Positions 27,796-37,908 are shown, counted from the stretch's first letter. The stretch is DNA of 64,000 nucleotides from Natronolimnohabitans sp. A-GB9 (GCF_030848565.1 NZ_JAVDDV010000006.1:124001-188000); one strand, 5' to 3'. Program-made: numbers and translations. Notes: generated by a model not told the origin, from the letters alone.

Positions 27796-28244
27796 GCCAG
27801 CAACAACTACAGCAGCTATCCCAGGAGCTACAGGAGATTCAAGAACAGATCGAGACCCTCGAAGAGAGCGTCGAGGCCGTCCAGCAACAGAAAAGCGAGA
27901 CCGACGAGGCCATCGAAGCCATCGAAACCCTCAACACCGACGCGACGGTGCAGGTTCCGATCGGCGGCGGTGCCTATCTCCGTGCGACCGTCGAGGACAT
28001 CGACGAAGTGATCGTCGAACTCGGCGCCGACTACGCCGCCGAACTCGAGGAAGACGACGCCGTCGACGCCCTCGAGAGCAAGAAGGAGAACCTAGACGAC
28101 CGCATCGACGAGATCAACGCCGAGATCGCCGAGCTCGAGACCGAGAGCAGCGAGCTCGAGCAGCAGGCCCAGCAGCTCCAGCAGCAGGCGATGCAACAGC
28201 AGATGCAGGGAATGGGTCAGGGCCAGCCGGACGCCGACGAATAA
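27792..28244 (+). CDS. pfdA: Prefoldin alpha subunit
   Basis: A 150-residue subunit with two long coiled-coil regions (QQQLQQLSQELQEIQEQI near the start and IDEINAEIAELETESSELEQ near the end) around a small beta core (VQVPIGGGAYLRA). It holds unfolded proteins for thermosome delivery. The C-terminal tail is very Gln/Met-rich. Confidence 0.93.
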   Translation: MSQQQLQQLSQELQEIQEQIETLEESVEAVQQQKSETDEAIEAIETLNTDATVQVPIGGGAYLRATVEDIDEVIVELGADYAAELEEDDAVDALESKKENLDDRIDEINAEIAELETESSELEQQAQQLQQQAMQQQMQGMGQGQPDADE

Positions 28245-28265
28245 CGTCGGAGACCGTTTTCTACC

Positions 28266-29564
28266 ATGTTTGACAACCTGAAGAAGAAACTCGGGAGCTT
28301 CCGGAAAGACGCCGAAGAGGCTGCCGAAGAGAACGTCGAGGACGTCGATGACGAAGAGCTCGAGGACGTCGACGCAGAAACAGCCGACGTCGACGTCGAA
28401 ACCGAAAGCGACGACGTCGACACGGCATCCGAGACGGAAGTCCCAGATACTACCGGTGAGGCGGCCGAGAGCGGCGCTTCCGAGAGCGAGGGTGAAACCG
28501 AGATGGCAGCGCCAACCGAAGCGACAGCCAGCGCCGAGTCCGGCGCGTCGTCGACGGCCGAGGCGACCGAGGCCGAAGAGCCGCCTGCCGCCGAGCCGTC
28601 GCCGGAGCCCGACCAAGACCTCGAGGACGAAGCCGACGAAACGGACGAAGACACTGAGGACGACGGGAACAGCCTCGGGTTCGGTTCCAAGGCCCGTTCG
28701 CTCGTCAAAGGGAAGTTCGTCATCGAGGAAGAGGACATCGAGGAGCCGCTTCAGGAACTCGAGATGGCGTTGCTCTCGAGCGACGTCGAGATGGGCGTCG
28801 CCGAGGAAATCATCGACAACATCCGTAACGATCTGGTCGGCGAGACGCGGACCTTTACGACCTCGCCCGTCGAGGTCGTCGAGGACGCGCTCCGGGACGC
28901 CATCCGCGACGTGATCAGCGTCGGGCAGTTCGACTTCGACGAGCGCATCGCCGTCGAAGACAAGCCGGTCACGATCGTTTTCACCGGCGTCAACGGCGTC
29001 GGGAAGACGACCTCGATCGCCAAGATGAGCCGCTACTTCGAGGAGCGTGGGTACTCGACGGTGATGGCAAACGGCGACACCTACCGTGCGGGAGCCAACG
29101 AGCAGATCGAGGAACACGCCGAGGCGCTCGATACGAAGCTGATCACGCACGAACAGGGTGGAGACCCCGCTGCAGTGCTGTACGACGGTGTCGAGTACGC
29201 CGAGGCCAACGACATCGACGTCGTGTTAGGCGACACCGCCGGTCGCCTCCACACCGACGAGGGACTGATGGACCAACTCGAGAAGATCGATCGGGTCGTC
29301 GACCCCGACATGACGCTGTTCGTCGACGAGGCAGTCGCCGGCCAGGACGCCGTCAACCGGGCTCGCGAGTTCAACGAGGCCGCCGAGATCGACGGCGCGA
29401 TTCTGACGAAAGCCGACGCCGACTCTAACGGCGGCGCAGCGATCTCGATCGCCCACGTCACCGGAAAACCGATTCTCTTCCTCGGCGTCGGGCAAGGGTA
29501 CGACGATCTCGAGCGGTTCGATCCCGACGAGATGGTCGATCGACTCCTCGAAGACGAGGAGTAA
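28266..29564 (+). CDS. ftsY: Signal recognition particle receptor FtsY
   Basis: A 432-residue SRP GTPase. An acidic N-terminal segment of about 140 residues precedes the NG domain. GVNGVGKTTSIAKM is the P-loop near residue 240, DTYRAGANEQ and GDTAGRLHTD are the G2/G3 region, and TKADADSNGG is the NKXD-like element. It docks SRP-ribosome complexes at the membrane. It follows pfdA by 21 bp, the usual haloarchaeal order. Confidence 0.95.
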   Translation: MFDNLKKKLGSFRKDAEEAAEENVEDVDDEELEDVDAETADVDVETESDDVDTASETEVPDTTGEAAESGASESEGETEMAAPTEATASAESGASSTAEATEAEEPPAAEPSPEPDQDLEDEADETDEDTEDDGNSLGFGSKARSLVKGKFVIEEEDIEEPLQELEMALLSSDVEMGVAEEIIDNIRNDLVGETRTFTTSPVEVVEDALRDAIRDVISVGQFDFDERIAVEDKPVTIVFTGVNGVGKTTSIAKMSRYFEERGYSTVMANGDTYRAGANEQIEEHAEALDTKLITHEQGGDPAAVLYDGVEYAEANDIDVVLGDTAGRLHTDEGLMDQLEKIDRVVDPDMTLFVDEAVAGQDAVNRAREFNEAAEIDGAILTKADADSNGGAAISIAHVTGKPILFLGVGQGYDDLERFDPDEMVDRLLEDEE

Positions 29565-29670
29565 CGGCCGTCGCCATAGCCCCGCCCTCGCACTCTGTTG
29601 CCGTTTTACTGTCGTCGATCAGTCGAATCTGCCGTCGGTGCTATCACTCGGGTTGAATACGAAACATACA

Positions 29671-29678
29671 TATAATTC
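29671..29678 (+). promoter_or_regulatory. TATA box of the lipoprotein gene
   Basis: TATAATTC is 25 bp before the ATG at 29696. The region is AT-rich, standing out from its surroundings. Confidence 0.55.
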
Positions 29679-29695
29679 ATTACTGACATTACGGT

Positions 29696-30274
29696 ATGCG
29701 CATTTCCGGTTCCCGCCGTGCCCTTCTCGCGTCGGTGTTTCCGTCCTCCGCCGTTCTCGCGGGCTGTTTCGAGAACCGGTTCACGGGATCGGACGAAGCC
29801 CCCGACTCCGGAGCCGTGTCCACCGACGACTACGACTGCGACGACGTCGACCGCCCCGAGCCCTCCGAACAGCTTCTCGAGGAGGCCCTCGAGCCGGCCG
29901 CATATCCCGAGCCGCCGACACCGCTTTCCGAAGACGTCGGGACGTTCGTCCACGAGTTCGAGACGGCGTACCGGCGAAACGAGTTCATCGAGGAATACGG
30001 CGCACAGACGCGGTCGTTCGAGTTTCGACTCGAGGACCGCCACGCGGAAACAATCGACTCGACGTCCGAACGCGATGCCGTCCTGGCGTCGATCGTCTAC
30101 ACGCTTTCGACGGCAACGCGACACGACGAGTTTCCACCCGAGCGAGACACCCGTGTCACGTACTACGTCGACGAGAACGTCGTGCTCCGGGCCCGATACG
30201 GTGGCATCGCGAACGAGCCCGAGTTCGATCCCGATCCGCGTGACAGCGGGGACCCGGTCGCCTGTTTCGAGTGA
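29696..30274 (+). CDS. Hypothetical lipoprotein
   Basis: A 192-residue protein starting MRISGSRRALLASV, with SRR and lipobox VLAGC near residues 20-24, so probably exported and anchored. The rest is acidic (DDYDCDDVDRPEPSEQ) with no domain I recognise. Upstream TATAATTC is in place. Confidence 0.68.
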   Translation: MRISGSRRALLASVFPSSAVLAGCFENRFTGSDEAPDSGAVSTDDYDCDDVDRPEPSEQLLEEALEPAAYPEPPTPLSEDVGTFVHEFETAYRRNEFIEEYGAQTRSFEFRLEDRHAETIDSTSERDAVLASIVYTLSTATRHDEFPPERDTRVTYYVDENVVLRARYGGIANEPEFDPDPRDSGDPVACFE

Positions 30275-30305
30275 TCGACTCGAAGCGGGCCGCAATCCTC
30301 GACGA

Positions 30306-30803
30306 TCAGTTGTTGAAGAGCTGCTCGAGATCGTCCTCGTCGTAGTTGACCAGCAGTCGCGGCTCCTCCTTGAACGTCCGCAACACGATGTGTGTCGCGG
30401 AGTTCTCGACGCCGTCGGTTTCGATGATCTCCTCGATTAGCGACTGTAAGTGGTCGTGGTCGCGGACGTGAGAGATCACGTAGAAGGACATCTCGCCGAT
30501 CATCGAGTACACCTGCTGGACGCCGGACAGCTGTGCGAGTCGCTCGCCGACTTCCTTCGCTTCGGGTCCGTAAACGGTCTTGATCTCCGAGATCGCCGTC
30601 ATACTGAGTCCGAGTTCGTGTCGGTCGAGGTGGGCGACGTGACCGGTCAGGATTCCTTGGTCCCGGTACTTCTCGAGTCGGTAGTAGACGGTCGACTGGC
30701 TGATGTCGAGTTCGTCGGCGATCTCGTCGGCGTCGATGTCGCCGTTCTCGTCTAACTCTCGAAGCAGTCGAAAGTCCGTCTCGTCGAGTGTGATTTCTGC
30801 CAT
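30306..30803 (-). CDS. Lrp/AsnC-family regulator
   Basis: A 165-residue protein. The N-terminal helix-turn-helix is DADEIADELDISQSTVYYRL near residues 21-43, followed by an Lrp effector-binding (RAM) domain (HVAHLDRHELGLSMTAISEI). Such regulators respond to amino acids or other small molecules. It is downstream of, and on the same strand as, the nitrilase operon, which suggests but does not prove it regulates that operon. Confidence 0.88.
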   Translation of the reverse strand: MAEITLDETDFRLLRELDENGDIDADEIADELDISQSTVYYRLEKYRDQGILTGHVAHLDRHELGLSMTAISEIKTVYGPEAKEVGERLAQLSGVQQVYSMIGEMSFYVISHVRDHDHLQSLIEEIIETDGVENSATHIVLRTFKEEPRLLVNYDEDDLEQLFNN

Positions 30804-30877
30804 AGTCTCCGTTCGTTGCTATCGGTTGAAATATCCCTCAATTGTCGCCGGCCGTTCGGTCCAGTCGGATCGAGTCG

Positions 30878-31702
30878 TCACGTGTCCCCTGGGGAGTCGA
30901 TCGTGATTCGGGTCGTCACCGGTCGGTCGTCGCGTCGGTCACGCCGCATCGGATTTCGTTCTCGCTCCCGTTCCAGCGGCCCATCCGACAGCTGCGTGAC
31001 GAGGACGCCAGGGTCGGCGTCGAGGCGGCCGGCGATCGAGCCGTCCGGTTCGTAGGCCGTGCTGTGGCCGTACAACTCCAGATCCCCGTCGGCCCCGGCG
31101 CGGTTGCAACCGAAGACGTACGCGCCGGTCTCGATGGCGCGGGCGGGCAGGAGCCGGTTCCAGTCGCCGGCCATCGGCACTGACCACGCGGAGAGATTGA
31201 CGAGCGCATCGATCTCCGCCCGCGCGAATGCGGCCGCCTGCTGGGGGAAGTTCAGATCGTAACAGATCTGGACGCCGATGGTCCGTCCCTCACATTCGAG
31301 GACGAGCACGTCGTCACCGGAGCGGAAGACCGGCCGCTCGTCGCCCCAGAGATTCCGTTTGTCGTAGCGTGCCCGGACAGCCCCCGACCGATCGAGCCAG
31401 ACGGCGCTGTTTCGGACGCCACACTCGTCGCGGACCGCCATTCCGAGCAAGACGTGGGCCCCGGCGTCGGCGGCCGCGTCCCCGACGGCCCGCGTCGTCG
31501 GTCCCGGAACCGGTTGTGCGTACGCGTCGACTCGATCGAAGATCGAGTAGCCGGTCGTCGCGAGCTCCGGGAAGACGATCAGGTCCGGCTCCGACTCGGC
31601 GCCGACCGTCCGGATCCGATCGCACAGCCGCTCGAGCGTGCCGTCGTCGGCCGGACCGACGGTCGGATCGAACTGGACGAGCGCGACGGTATCGAGGCTC
31701 AT
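30878..31702 (-). CDS. Carbon-nitrogen hydrolase (nitrilase superfamily)
   Basis: A 274-residue protein with the Glu-Lys-Cys triad: FPELATTGY (E46), RYDKRNLWG (K115) and QICYDLNFP (C147). It hydrolyses a nonpeptide C-N bond; the substrate is unknown. Its start overlaps the stop of the enoyl-CoA hydratase gene (ATGA at 31699-31702), so it belongs to the acyl-CoA operon. Confidence 0.9.
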   Translation of the reverse strand: MSLDTVALVQFDPTVGPADDGTLERLCDRIRTVGAESEPDLIVFPELATTGYSIFDRVDAYAQPVPGPTTRAVGDAAADAGAHVLLGMAVRDECGVRNSAVWLDRSGAVRARYDKRNLWGDERPVFRSGDDVLVLECEGRTIGVQICYDLNFPQQAAAFARAEIDALVNLSAWSVPMAGDWNRLLPARAIETGAYVFGCNRAGADGDLELYGHSTAYEPDGSIAGRLDADPGVLVTQLSDGPLERERERNPMRRDRRDDRPVTTRITIDSPGDT

Positions 31703-32520
31703 TCGCCCGTAAACTCCGGCTCGCGGTCCTCGGCGAACGCCTCGACTGCCTCGGTGTGGTCATCGGTCTGAGAGCAGATCCGCTGGGCGCGCGTGGCGTG
31801 TTCGAAGGCCGTCTCGAGGTCGACGTCGGCGCTTTCGTTGACCAGTGACTTGCTCAATCCGAGTGCGACCGGCGGCTGGGCGGCGATCTCGGCAGCGAAC
31901 GATTCGGCCGCCTCGAGCAGTTCGTCGGCGGTGACACACTCGCGTGCGAGGTCCCACTCGACGATCTCCTCGCCCTCGAGGTGGCGGCCGGTGAAGATCA
32001 GTTCCTTCGCGCGGGCCTCGCCGATCAGCCGCGGCAGGAGGTAGGCGCCGCCGTCGCCGGGAACGAACCCGACGTCGATGAACGTCTCGCCGATGGTCGC
32101 GTTCTCACTGGCGATCCGGAAATCACAGGCCAGGGCGGTGTCACAGCCAGCCCCGAGCGCGTAGCCGTTGATGGCGGCGACGACCGGCGTCTCGATCGTC
32201 CGCAGCGTGCGAACGACGTTCTGGAACAGGCCGAGCCCCGCCTCGTAGTCCGAAAAGTCCATGTCGGGAGTCAGCGGCATGTTCTCGAGGTCGACGCCGC
32301 TGCAGAAGGCCCGCTCGCCGGCACCGGTCAGGACGATCGCTCGGACGTCGTCGTCCGCGTCGAGATCTTCGAGGCTGGAAACGAGTGTCCGCAAGAGCGG
32401 TTCGTCGTAGGCGTTCATCGCGTCCGGTCGGTCGAGGGTCACGCGGGCGACGTGCTCGCGGGGGTGTTCGACCCGGACCGGCGTCTCGTCCTCATCGGGA
32501 CCCACATTGCCGTCGGTCAT
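31699..32520 (-). CDS. Enoyl-CoA hydratase/isomerase
   Basis: A 273-residue crotonase-family enzyme. NGYALGAGCDTALACDF near residue 117 forms the oxyanion-hole region, and a TFIDVGFVPGDGGAYLLP segment carries the catalytic acid/base area. It hydrates enoyl-CoA or isomerises related esters. It is followed by the nitrilase and preceded by the acyl-CoA synthetase with 4-bp overlaps on both sides. Confidence 0.9.
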   Translation of the reverse strand: MTDGNVGPDEDETPVRVEHPREHVARVTLDRPDAMNAYDEPLLRTLVSSLEDLDADDDVRAIVLTGAGERAFCSGVDLENMPLTPDMDFSDYEAGLGLFQNVVRTLRTIETPVVAAINGYALGAGCDTALACDFRIASENATIGETFIDVGFVPGDGGAYLLPRLIGEARAKELIFTGRHLEGEEIVEWDLARECVTADELLEAAESFAAEIAAQPPVALGLSKSLVNESADVDLETAFEHATRAQRICSQTDDHTEAVEAFAEDREPEFTGE

Positions 32521-34730
32521 TCGTCGACACCTCCGTCACCGCCGTCGGCGACCGCGTCGGGTTCCTCGCGCCGTCGTCCATCGTCGCCACCTTCGGCTGC
32601 GGCCTCGAGGACGATGCTCGCATCCAGAATCTCGGCCCCGTCTTCGCCTGCGAGCACGGGGTTCAGGTCGACCTCCGAGACGTCGGAGTTGTCGGCGACG
32701 AGCCGTGAGACCGAACGCAGGACGTCGACGAGTGCGTCCCGATCGACCGGGGGATCGCCGCGAGCACCGTCGAGGATCGCCTGGGCGTCGATCTCGTCTA
32801 TCATCGCTCGCGCGTCGCGTTCGGAAAGCGGCGCGGCCCTGAAGGTGACGTCTTCGAGCACCTCGACGAAGACGCCTCCGAGTCCGAACATGACGACGGG
32901 GCCGAACTGCTCGTCGCGGGTCGCGCCGACGATCACCTCGACGCCGTCGGTTCGCATCGGCGAGACCAGAACGCCGTCGATCGCGGCGTCCGGAGCGTAC
33001 GCTCGCGCGTTCTCGAGAAGCGTTTCGTAGGTCGAGCCGACCGCCTCGTCGGCGACGTCTAAGGCGACGGCGTCGGCTTCGGTCTTGTGGATCAGATCAG
33101 GCGAGACGACCTTCATCGCGACGGGGCCGTCGAACTCTGCGGCCGCGCGCTCGGCCGCGTCGGCGCTCTCGACAAGGGAGTACGGCGTCACCGGTGCACC
33201 GTACTCCTTGAGGAGTTCCTTCGCGTCGTACTCCGAGAACGTCCGGCCGGACGCGTCGGCCGAGAGCGAGCGGATCCCGCCGCGTTCGTCGCCGGACGCT
33301 CGGTCCAGTTCGAACGAACTCTTCTCGTCGGCGACCTGCAGATGGGTGCCGTACTCCGACAGCGCCGACAGGCAGGCGACGGCGATGTCCAGTGACTCGT
33401 AGACCGGCACCTCGTTCTCCCGGAGGATCGCGTGGGGGTCGGGATCGGCGCTCTCGTAGGCGCTTTGGACGACCAGCGGCGTATCGGTCGCCGCCGCGGC
33501 GTCGGCGATGTCGCGGGCGGCCGTCCGCTCGATCGGCTCGAGGTCGTCGGTAAAGCGCTCACCGTAGCCGCCGAACAGTCCCGACAGCAAGACGGCGTCG
33601 ACGTTCGGGTCGTCGAACAGCGCCGCGGCACAGTCGGCGAACACCGAGGGGTCGTCGTCGGTTCCGCCGGCGACGTCGACCGGGTTCCGGACGCTCGCGG
33701 CGTCGGGGAGGACGTCCTCGAGCCGTCGCTGGGTCTCGTCGGCCAGCGGCGGCACCGAGAGCCCGCGGTCGGCAAGCGCGTCGGCGGCCAGCGTGGCGTG
33801 GCCGCCGCCGTCGGCGAGGATCGCGACGTTTTCCCCGTCGATCGGCGGCTGGGAGGCGAGGGCGTCGGCGGTCGCGAGCAGTTCGTCGGAGCGGTCGACG
33901 CTGACGACGCCCGCCTGTCTGAAGACTGCGTCCGCGACGGCCGCATCGCCCGCGAGCGAACCGGTGTGTGAACTCGCCGAACGTTTGCCGACGTCCGAGC
34001 GGCCGCTCTTGCAGACGACGATCGGCGTCTCCCTGGTCGTCTCGTGGGCCTGCTCGAGGAACGCCCGGCCGTCGGAAAAGCCTTCGACGTAACAGACGAC
34101 GGCGTCGGTCTCGTCGGTCCGTTCGAAGTAGGGCAGGTACTCGTCGAACTGGAGGTCGGCCTCGTTACCGACGCCGACGTAGTGACTGAAGCCGACACCC
34201 TCGCGGCCGGCGGCTTCGGTAAACAGCGCGATCGCGAGGTTCCCGCTCTGACAGAGCAAGCCGAGATCACCCTCGGGGACGCCGTCGGCGCCGACGAGGT
34301 TCGCCCCATCGGCGACGTTGATCAGGCCCGACGTGTTCGGGCCGACGAGCCGAACGTCGTTCTCGCGTGCGATCGAGACGATCTCCTCCTCGAGTGCCTC
34401 GCCCTCGTCGTCCGTCTCGCCGAAGCCGACGGCGACGACGACCGCTCCCCCCACGTCGACCTCGCCACACTCCTCGAGGACGGCCGGAACGACCGGACCC
34501 GGCACGACGATCAACGCGAGATCGACGGGCTCGGGAACGTCGGCGATAGAGGCGTAGACCTCGAGGCCGCGGATCTCGTCGGCGGAAGGGTTGACAGGGT
34601 AGATCGTCCCGTCGTATCCGCCGTTCTGGAGGGTTTCGATGGCTTGATGGCCGCGCTTCGAGGGGTCGGTCGAGGCGCCGACGACGGCGATCGACGACGG
34701 CTCGAGGACGCGATCGATCGGTTCCCGCAT
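32517..34730 (-). CDS. ADP-forming acyl/acetate-CoA ligase (fused alpha-beta)
   Basis: A 737-residue fusion. The first about 460 residues are the CoA-binding and catalytic alpha part (LEPSSIAVVGASTDPSKRG near the start; SSHTGSLAGD holds the phospho-histidine). The last about 240 are the ATP-grasp beta part (EYDAKELLKEYGAPVTPYS, AMKVVSPDLIHKTEA). The fused form makes acetate or acyl-CoA products reversibly while saving energy as ATP. It sits between two enoyl-CoA hydratase genes. Confidence 0.9.
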   Translation of the reverse strand: MREPIDRVLEPSSIAVVGASTDPSKRGHQAIETLQNGGYDGTIYPVNPSADEIRGLEVYASIADVPEPVDLALIVVPGPVVPAVLEECGEVDVGGAVVVAVGFGETDDEGEALEEEIVSIARENDVRLVGPNTSGLINVADGANLVGADGVPEGDLGLLCQSGNLAIALFTEAAGREGVGFSHYVGVGNEADLQFDEYLPYFERTDETDAVVCYVEGFSDGRAFLEQAHETTRETPIVVCKSGRSDVGKRSASSHTGSLAGDAAVADAVFRQAGVVSVDRSDELLATADALASQPPIDGENVAILADGGGHATLAADALADRGLSVPPLADETQRRLEDVLPDAASVRNPVDVAGGTDDDPSVFADCAAALFDDPNVDAVLLSGLFGGYGERFTDDLEPIERTAARDIADAAAATDTPLVVQSAYESADPDPHAILRENEVPVYESLDIAVACLSALSEYGTHLQVADEKSSFELDRASGDERGGIRSLSADASGRTFSEYDAKELLKEYGAPVTPYSLVESADAAERAAAEFDGPVAMKVVSPDLIHKTEADAVALDVADEAVGSTYETLLENARAYAPDAAIDGVLVSPMRTDGVEVIVGATRDEQFGPVVMFGLGGVFVEVLEDVTFRAAPLSERDARAMIDEIDAQAILDGARGDPPVDRDALVDVLRSVSRLVADNSDVSEVDLNPVLAGEDGAEILDASIVLEAAAEGGDDGRRREEPDAVADGGDGGVDE

Positions 34731-34732
34731 GG

Positions 34733-35554
34733 TTATCGCCCCTCGAAGATCGGCTCGCGGTCCTCGGCGAACGCGTCGACCCCTTCCTGCCAGTCGTCGG
34801 TCTCCATACAGGTCAACAGCGCGTCGACCTCCGCGGTCAGGGCGTGCTCGGGATCGTCCGGTCGCCGGTTCAACTGTTCTTTCGCGAACGCGACCGGGAT
34901 CGGCGCGTTGCCGGCGATCTCGCCCGCGAGGTCGTCGACGGCGGCGTCCAGGTCGGCAGCGGGGACGGTCTCGTCGACGAGGCCGATCTCCGCGGCCTCC
35001 TCGCCGCCGACGCTGGCAGCGGTGAGAAGGAGGCGTTTCGCCGTCGCGGTACCGACCCGCTCGGGGAGCCGGTAGGTCACGCCGCCGCCCACGTAGGTGC
35101 CGATTCCGGCCTCGGGGAAGCGCATCTCGGCGTCGTCGGCCATCACGATCAGGTCCGCGCTGAGCGCCATCTCGGCGCCGGCACCGATCGCGTATCCCTG
35201 TACTTTCGCGATCACCGGCCGCTCGTGGGTCTGGATCGCCCGACAGGCGTGCTGGGCGGCCCAGGCGTACTCACGCTTTTCCGCGGCGGTCCGATCGCGC
35301 TCGTCGTGGTTTTTCAGGTCAGCGCCGACGCAGAAGGCACGTCCCGCCCCTTGAAGGACGATCACGCGAGCCTCGTCCGCGCTTGCCTGCTCGAGTGCGC
35401 CCAGCAGGCCTGCGTACAGTTCCTTCGTGACGGCGTTGAGCCGGTCCGGGCGAGTCAACGTAACGGTGGCGACGTCGCCGTCGACGCGGTACTCGACGGC
35501 GTCGGTCGCTGTCGGTTCGACAGTATCCACTCCTCGGTCAGCAGTGCAGTCCAT
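34733..35554 (-). CDS. Enoyl-CoA hydratase/isomerase, second copy
   Basis: A 273-residue crotonase-family protein, with LQGAGRAFCVGADLKNH and QGYAIGAGAEMALSADLIV. It shares the fold and the closing WQEGVDAFAEDREPIF with the copy at 31699, so the two are probably an old duplication. First gene of the operon. Upstream are 150 bp of AT-rich sequence. Confidence 0.9.
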   Translation of the reverse strand: MDCTADRGVDTVEPTATDAVEYRVDGDVATVTLTRPDRLNAVTKELYAGLLGALEQASADEARVIVLQGAGRAFCVGADLKNHDERDRTAAEKREYAWAAQHACRAIQTHERPVIAKVQGYAIGAGAEMALSADLIVMADDAEMRFPEAGIGTYVGGGVTYRLPERVGTATAKRLLLTAASVGGEEAAEIGLVDETVPAADLDAAVDDLAGEIAGNAPIPVAFAKEQLNRRPDDPEHALTAEVDALLTCMETDDWQEGVDAFAEDREPIFEGR

Positions 35555-35673
35555 GGCTGTTTAGTTCTCCCTCGTCCGTAGCGAGAGACGTATAGATACC
35601 AATACTTCCTAACTCACTTAGATATTTCGGAGAGATTTTGAAATAGTCACCTCAATATTGGACTGTGCGGTAG

Positions 35674-35681
35674 AATTATAT
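35674..35681 (+). promoter_or_regulatory. TATA box of the ABC-importer operon
   Basis: AATTATAT lies about 30 bp before the ATG at 35711. Confidence 0.5.
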
Positions 35682-35710
35682 GCACCCTTATCATACAGGA
35701 TAGCAGACCC

Positions 35711-36783
35711 ATGCATGACCGTAACATGGTAACACGGCGGACGGCGCTGGCGACGATCGGCGCGGGATCACTCGCCGGTGTCGCCGGCTGTCTCGGTGGC
35801 GGCTCGGACACCCTTCGATTCCTCGGCTTCGGTGGCAACACCCAGGAGGCACAGATGGAGATCTTCGAACGCTGGGCCGAAGATTCGGAGTACAGCGTCG
35901 AAGGAACGTCGGCCGGCGGGACGACGGAGATGATCTCGATGATCCAGACCCCGGCGAGTTCGACATCGTCGCGCTCAACGACACGGGGATGGCACAGGCG
36001 GCGGCCGAAGACGAACCCATCCTCGAGCCGATCGACGTCGACGACGTTCCAAACTACTCCGACAACATCCGTGAGGGAGCCCAGGATCTGACGTTCCTCG
36101 TCGAGGACGGCGACACGATCGGGTTGATCCGTGAAAACGGCGCGACGGGCTACGCGTACAACACCGAGCTCGTCGACCGCGAGCTCACCTCGTGGGACGA
36201 TATCAAAGACGACGAGTTCGACGGCGAACTCGCCTTGCTCGATCGGGCCGTCGATCGGTTCTCGAACTGCGCGGTCGCGATCGACGCCGACATCAACGAC
36301 GCGGCCGACGACGACGACCTCTTCGAGGACGTGATCGAAGAGGCCGAAGCACAGAACGAGAACTGCTTTAGCTACTGGTCCGACGGCGCGACGTCGATCC
36401 AGTATCTCCGCCAGGAGAACGCGACGGTCTGTGAAGCGTGGGGCGGGCGCGTCCTCGCGCTTCAGGAGGAGGGGTACGATCACATCGAGTACGTCATGCC
36501 CGACGAAGGGGCGATGGCCTGGACCGACACGCTCGCGATCGTCGAGGGGACGGAGAACCGAGAGACCGTCCACGAGCTGTTGGACTTTACCTACGAACGG
36601 GAGAACCTGATCGATATGTCGGATATGATGAACTACACGGTACAGATGGAGGATCCGCCCGAAGCGATGACTGACCTCCCCGACTACGCACCCGTCGACG
36701 ATCTGGCGTTTCGCGACTGGTCGCAGATCCTGCCGCTGCAAGACGAGTGGTCCGAACGGTTCCAGGAAGTCAAACAGGGGTAA
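35711..36783 (+). pseudogene. potD: Polyamine-type substrate-binding protein, frameshifted
   Basis: The first part (35711 on) reads a twin-arginine and lipobox signal (VTRRTALATIGAGS, GVAGC) followed by DTLRFLGFGGNTQEAQ, then goes out of frame. A second part from about 35949 continues as DPGEFDIVALNDTGMAQAAA and runs to 36783 as a binding protein (RENGATGYAYN, EGAMAWTDTLAIV). Restoring one G after CAG at 35945-35947 would join the two as MIQDPGEF. The transporter genes that follow are intact. A sequencing error is possible. Confidence 0.75.
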
Positions 36784-36789
36784 CCAACG

Positions 36790-37908
36790 ATGCTCGAAGT
36801 CACCGGACTCACGAAGTACTACGGAGAGTTGCTCGCCGTCGACGACGTCAGTTTCCACATCGACGAAGGCGATTTCGTCACGCTGTTGGGACCGTCGGGC
36901 TGTGGGAAGACGACTCTGTTACACATGATCGCCGGCCTCCGAGAGCCGACCGAGGGACAGGTAAAGCTCCGCGGCGAGGACGTCACGGATCTGGCACCTG
37001 AGGACCGAAACATCGGGATGGCGTTCCAGAGTACGGCACTGTTCCCACACATGACCGTTCGGGAAAACATCGCCTACGGCCTCCGAATGCACGGCTACGA
37101 TGCAGAGGAACGCGACACGCAGGTCCAGGAGTTCCTCGAACTCGTCGACCTCCCCGACCACGGCGACCACCATCCCGACGAACTCTCCGGCGGCCAACAA
37201 CAGCGGGTCTCGCTCGCTCGAGCGCTCGCGTACGAACCCGACATCCTCCTGCTCGACGAGCCACTGACCGGTCTCGACCGGGTTCTTCGCGAGGAGATGC
37301 GGGAGTGGCTGATGACGCTCCAGCGCGAACTCGGCGTTACGTCGCTGTACGTCACCCACGACCAGGAGGACGCCCTCTCGATGTCGGACAAGGTGATCGT
37401 CCTCGACGACGGGCAGAAACAGCAGGCCGCGTCACCGGAGCGGATCTACGAACAGCCGGCAAACGAGTTCGTCGCCACGTTCGTCGGCAAATCGACCCGG
37501 TTCGACGGCACTCTCCGAAGCGTCGACGACCGTCCGATCGTCGAAACCGACGAGACACGGATCGTCGTCGGGACCAACGACCGCGCCACCAACCACGACG
37601 ACGGCGAGGCGGTCAGCCTGTTCGTCCGACCCGAAGACGTCGACGTCGAACCCGCCACGGCGACCGCCGATGGCGGAACGACGACCACTGCGGGTGCGGC
37701 CTCGGCAGCACCAACCGCGGCGGCGACCGTCGAAAACGCGTTCCCCGGTACCGTCGAGAAGATCGCGAACCTGGGCAACCGAACCGAGGTGACTGTCGCG
37801 CTCGAGAGCGGGGAGACGGCGCTTGCAAACACCGCTCGGTTCCCCAACATCGCGGTCGGTGACGAAGTGACCGTCACGTTCGATTCGGAGTCGGTGGTCG
37901 TGGTATGA
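36790..37908 (+). CDS. potA: ABC transporter ATP-binding protein (PotA-like)
   Basis: A 372-residue ATPase: Walker A GPSGCGKTT near residue 37, signature LSGGQQQRVSLARAL near residue 133, Walker B ILLLDEPLTGLDR near residue 153, H-loop TSLYVTHDQEDALS. The C-terminal about 130 residues form a TOBE-type regulatory domain. It powers an importer of the spermidine/putrescine/iron type. It follows the binding-protein gene by 7 bp and its stop overlaps the permease start. Confidence 0.92.
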   Translation: MLEVTGLTKYYGELLAVDDVSFHIDEGDFVTLLGPSGCGKTTLLHMIAGLREPTEGQVKLRGEDVTDLAPEDRNIGMAFQSTALFPHMTVRENIAYGLRMHGYDAEERDTQVQEFLELVDLPDHGDHHPDELSGGQQQRVSLARALAYEPDILLLDEPLTGLDRVLREEMREWLMTLQRELGVTSLYVTHDQEDALSMSDKVIVLDDGQKQQAASPERIYEQPANEFVATFVGKSTRFDGTLRSVDDRPIVETDETRIVVGTNDRATNHDDGEAVSLFVRPEDVDVEPATATADGGTTTTAGAASAAPTAAATVENAFPGTVEKIANLGNRTEVTVALESGETALANTARFPNIAVGDEVTVTFDSESVVVV

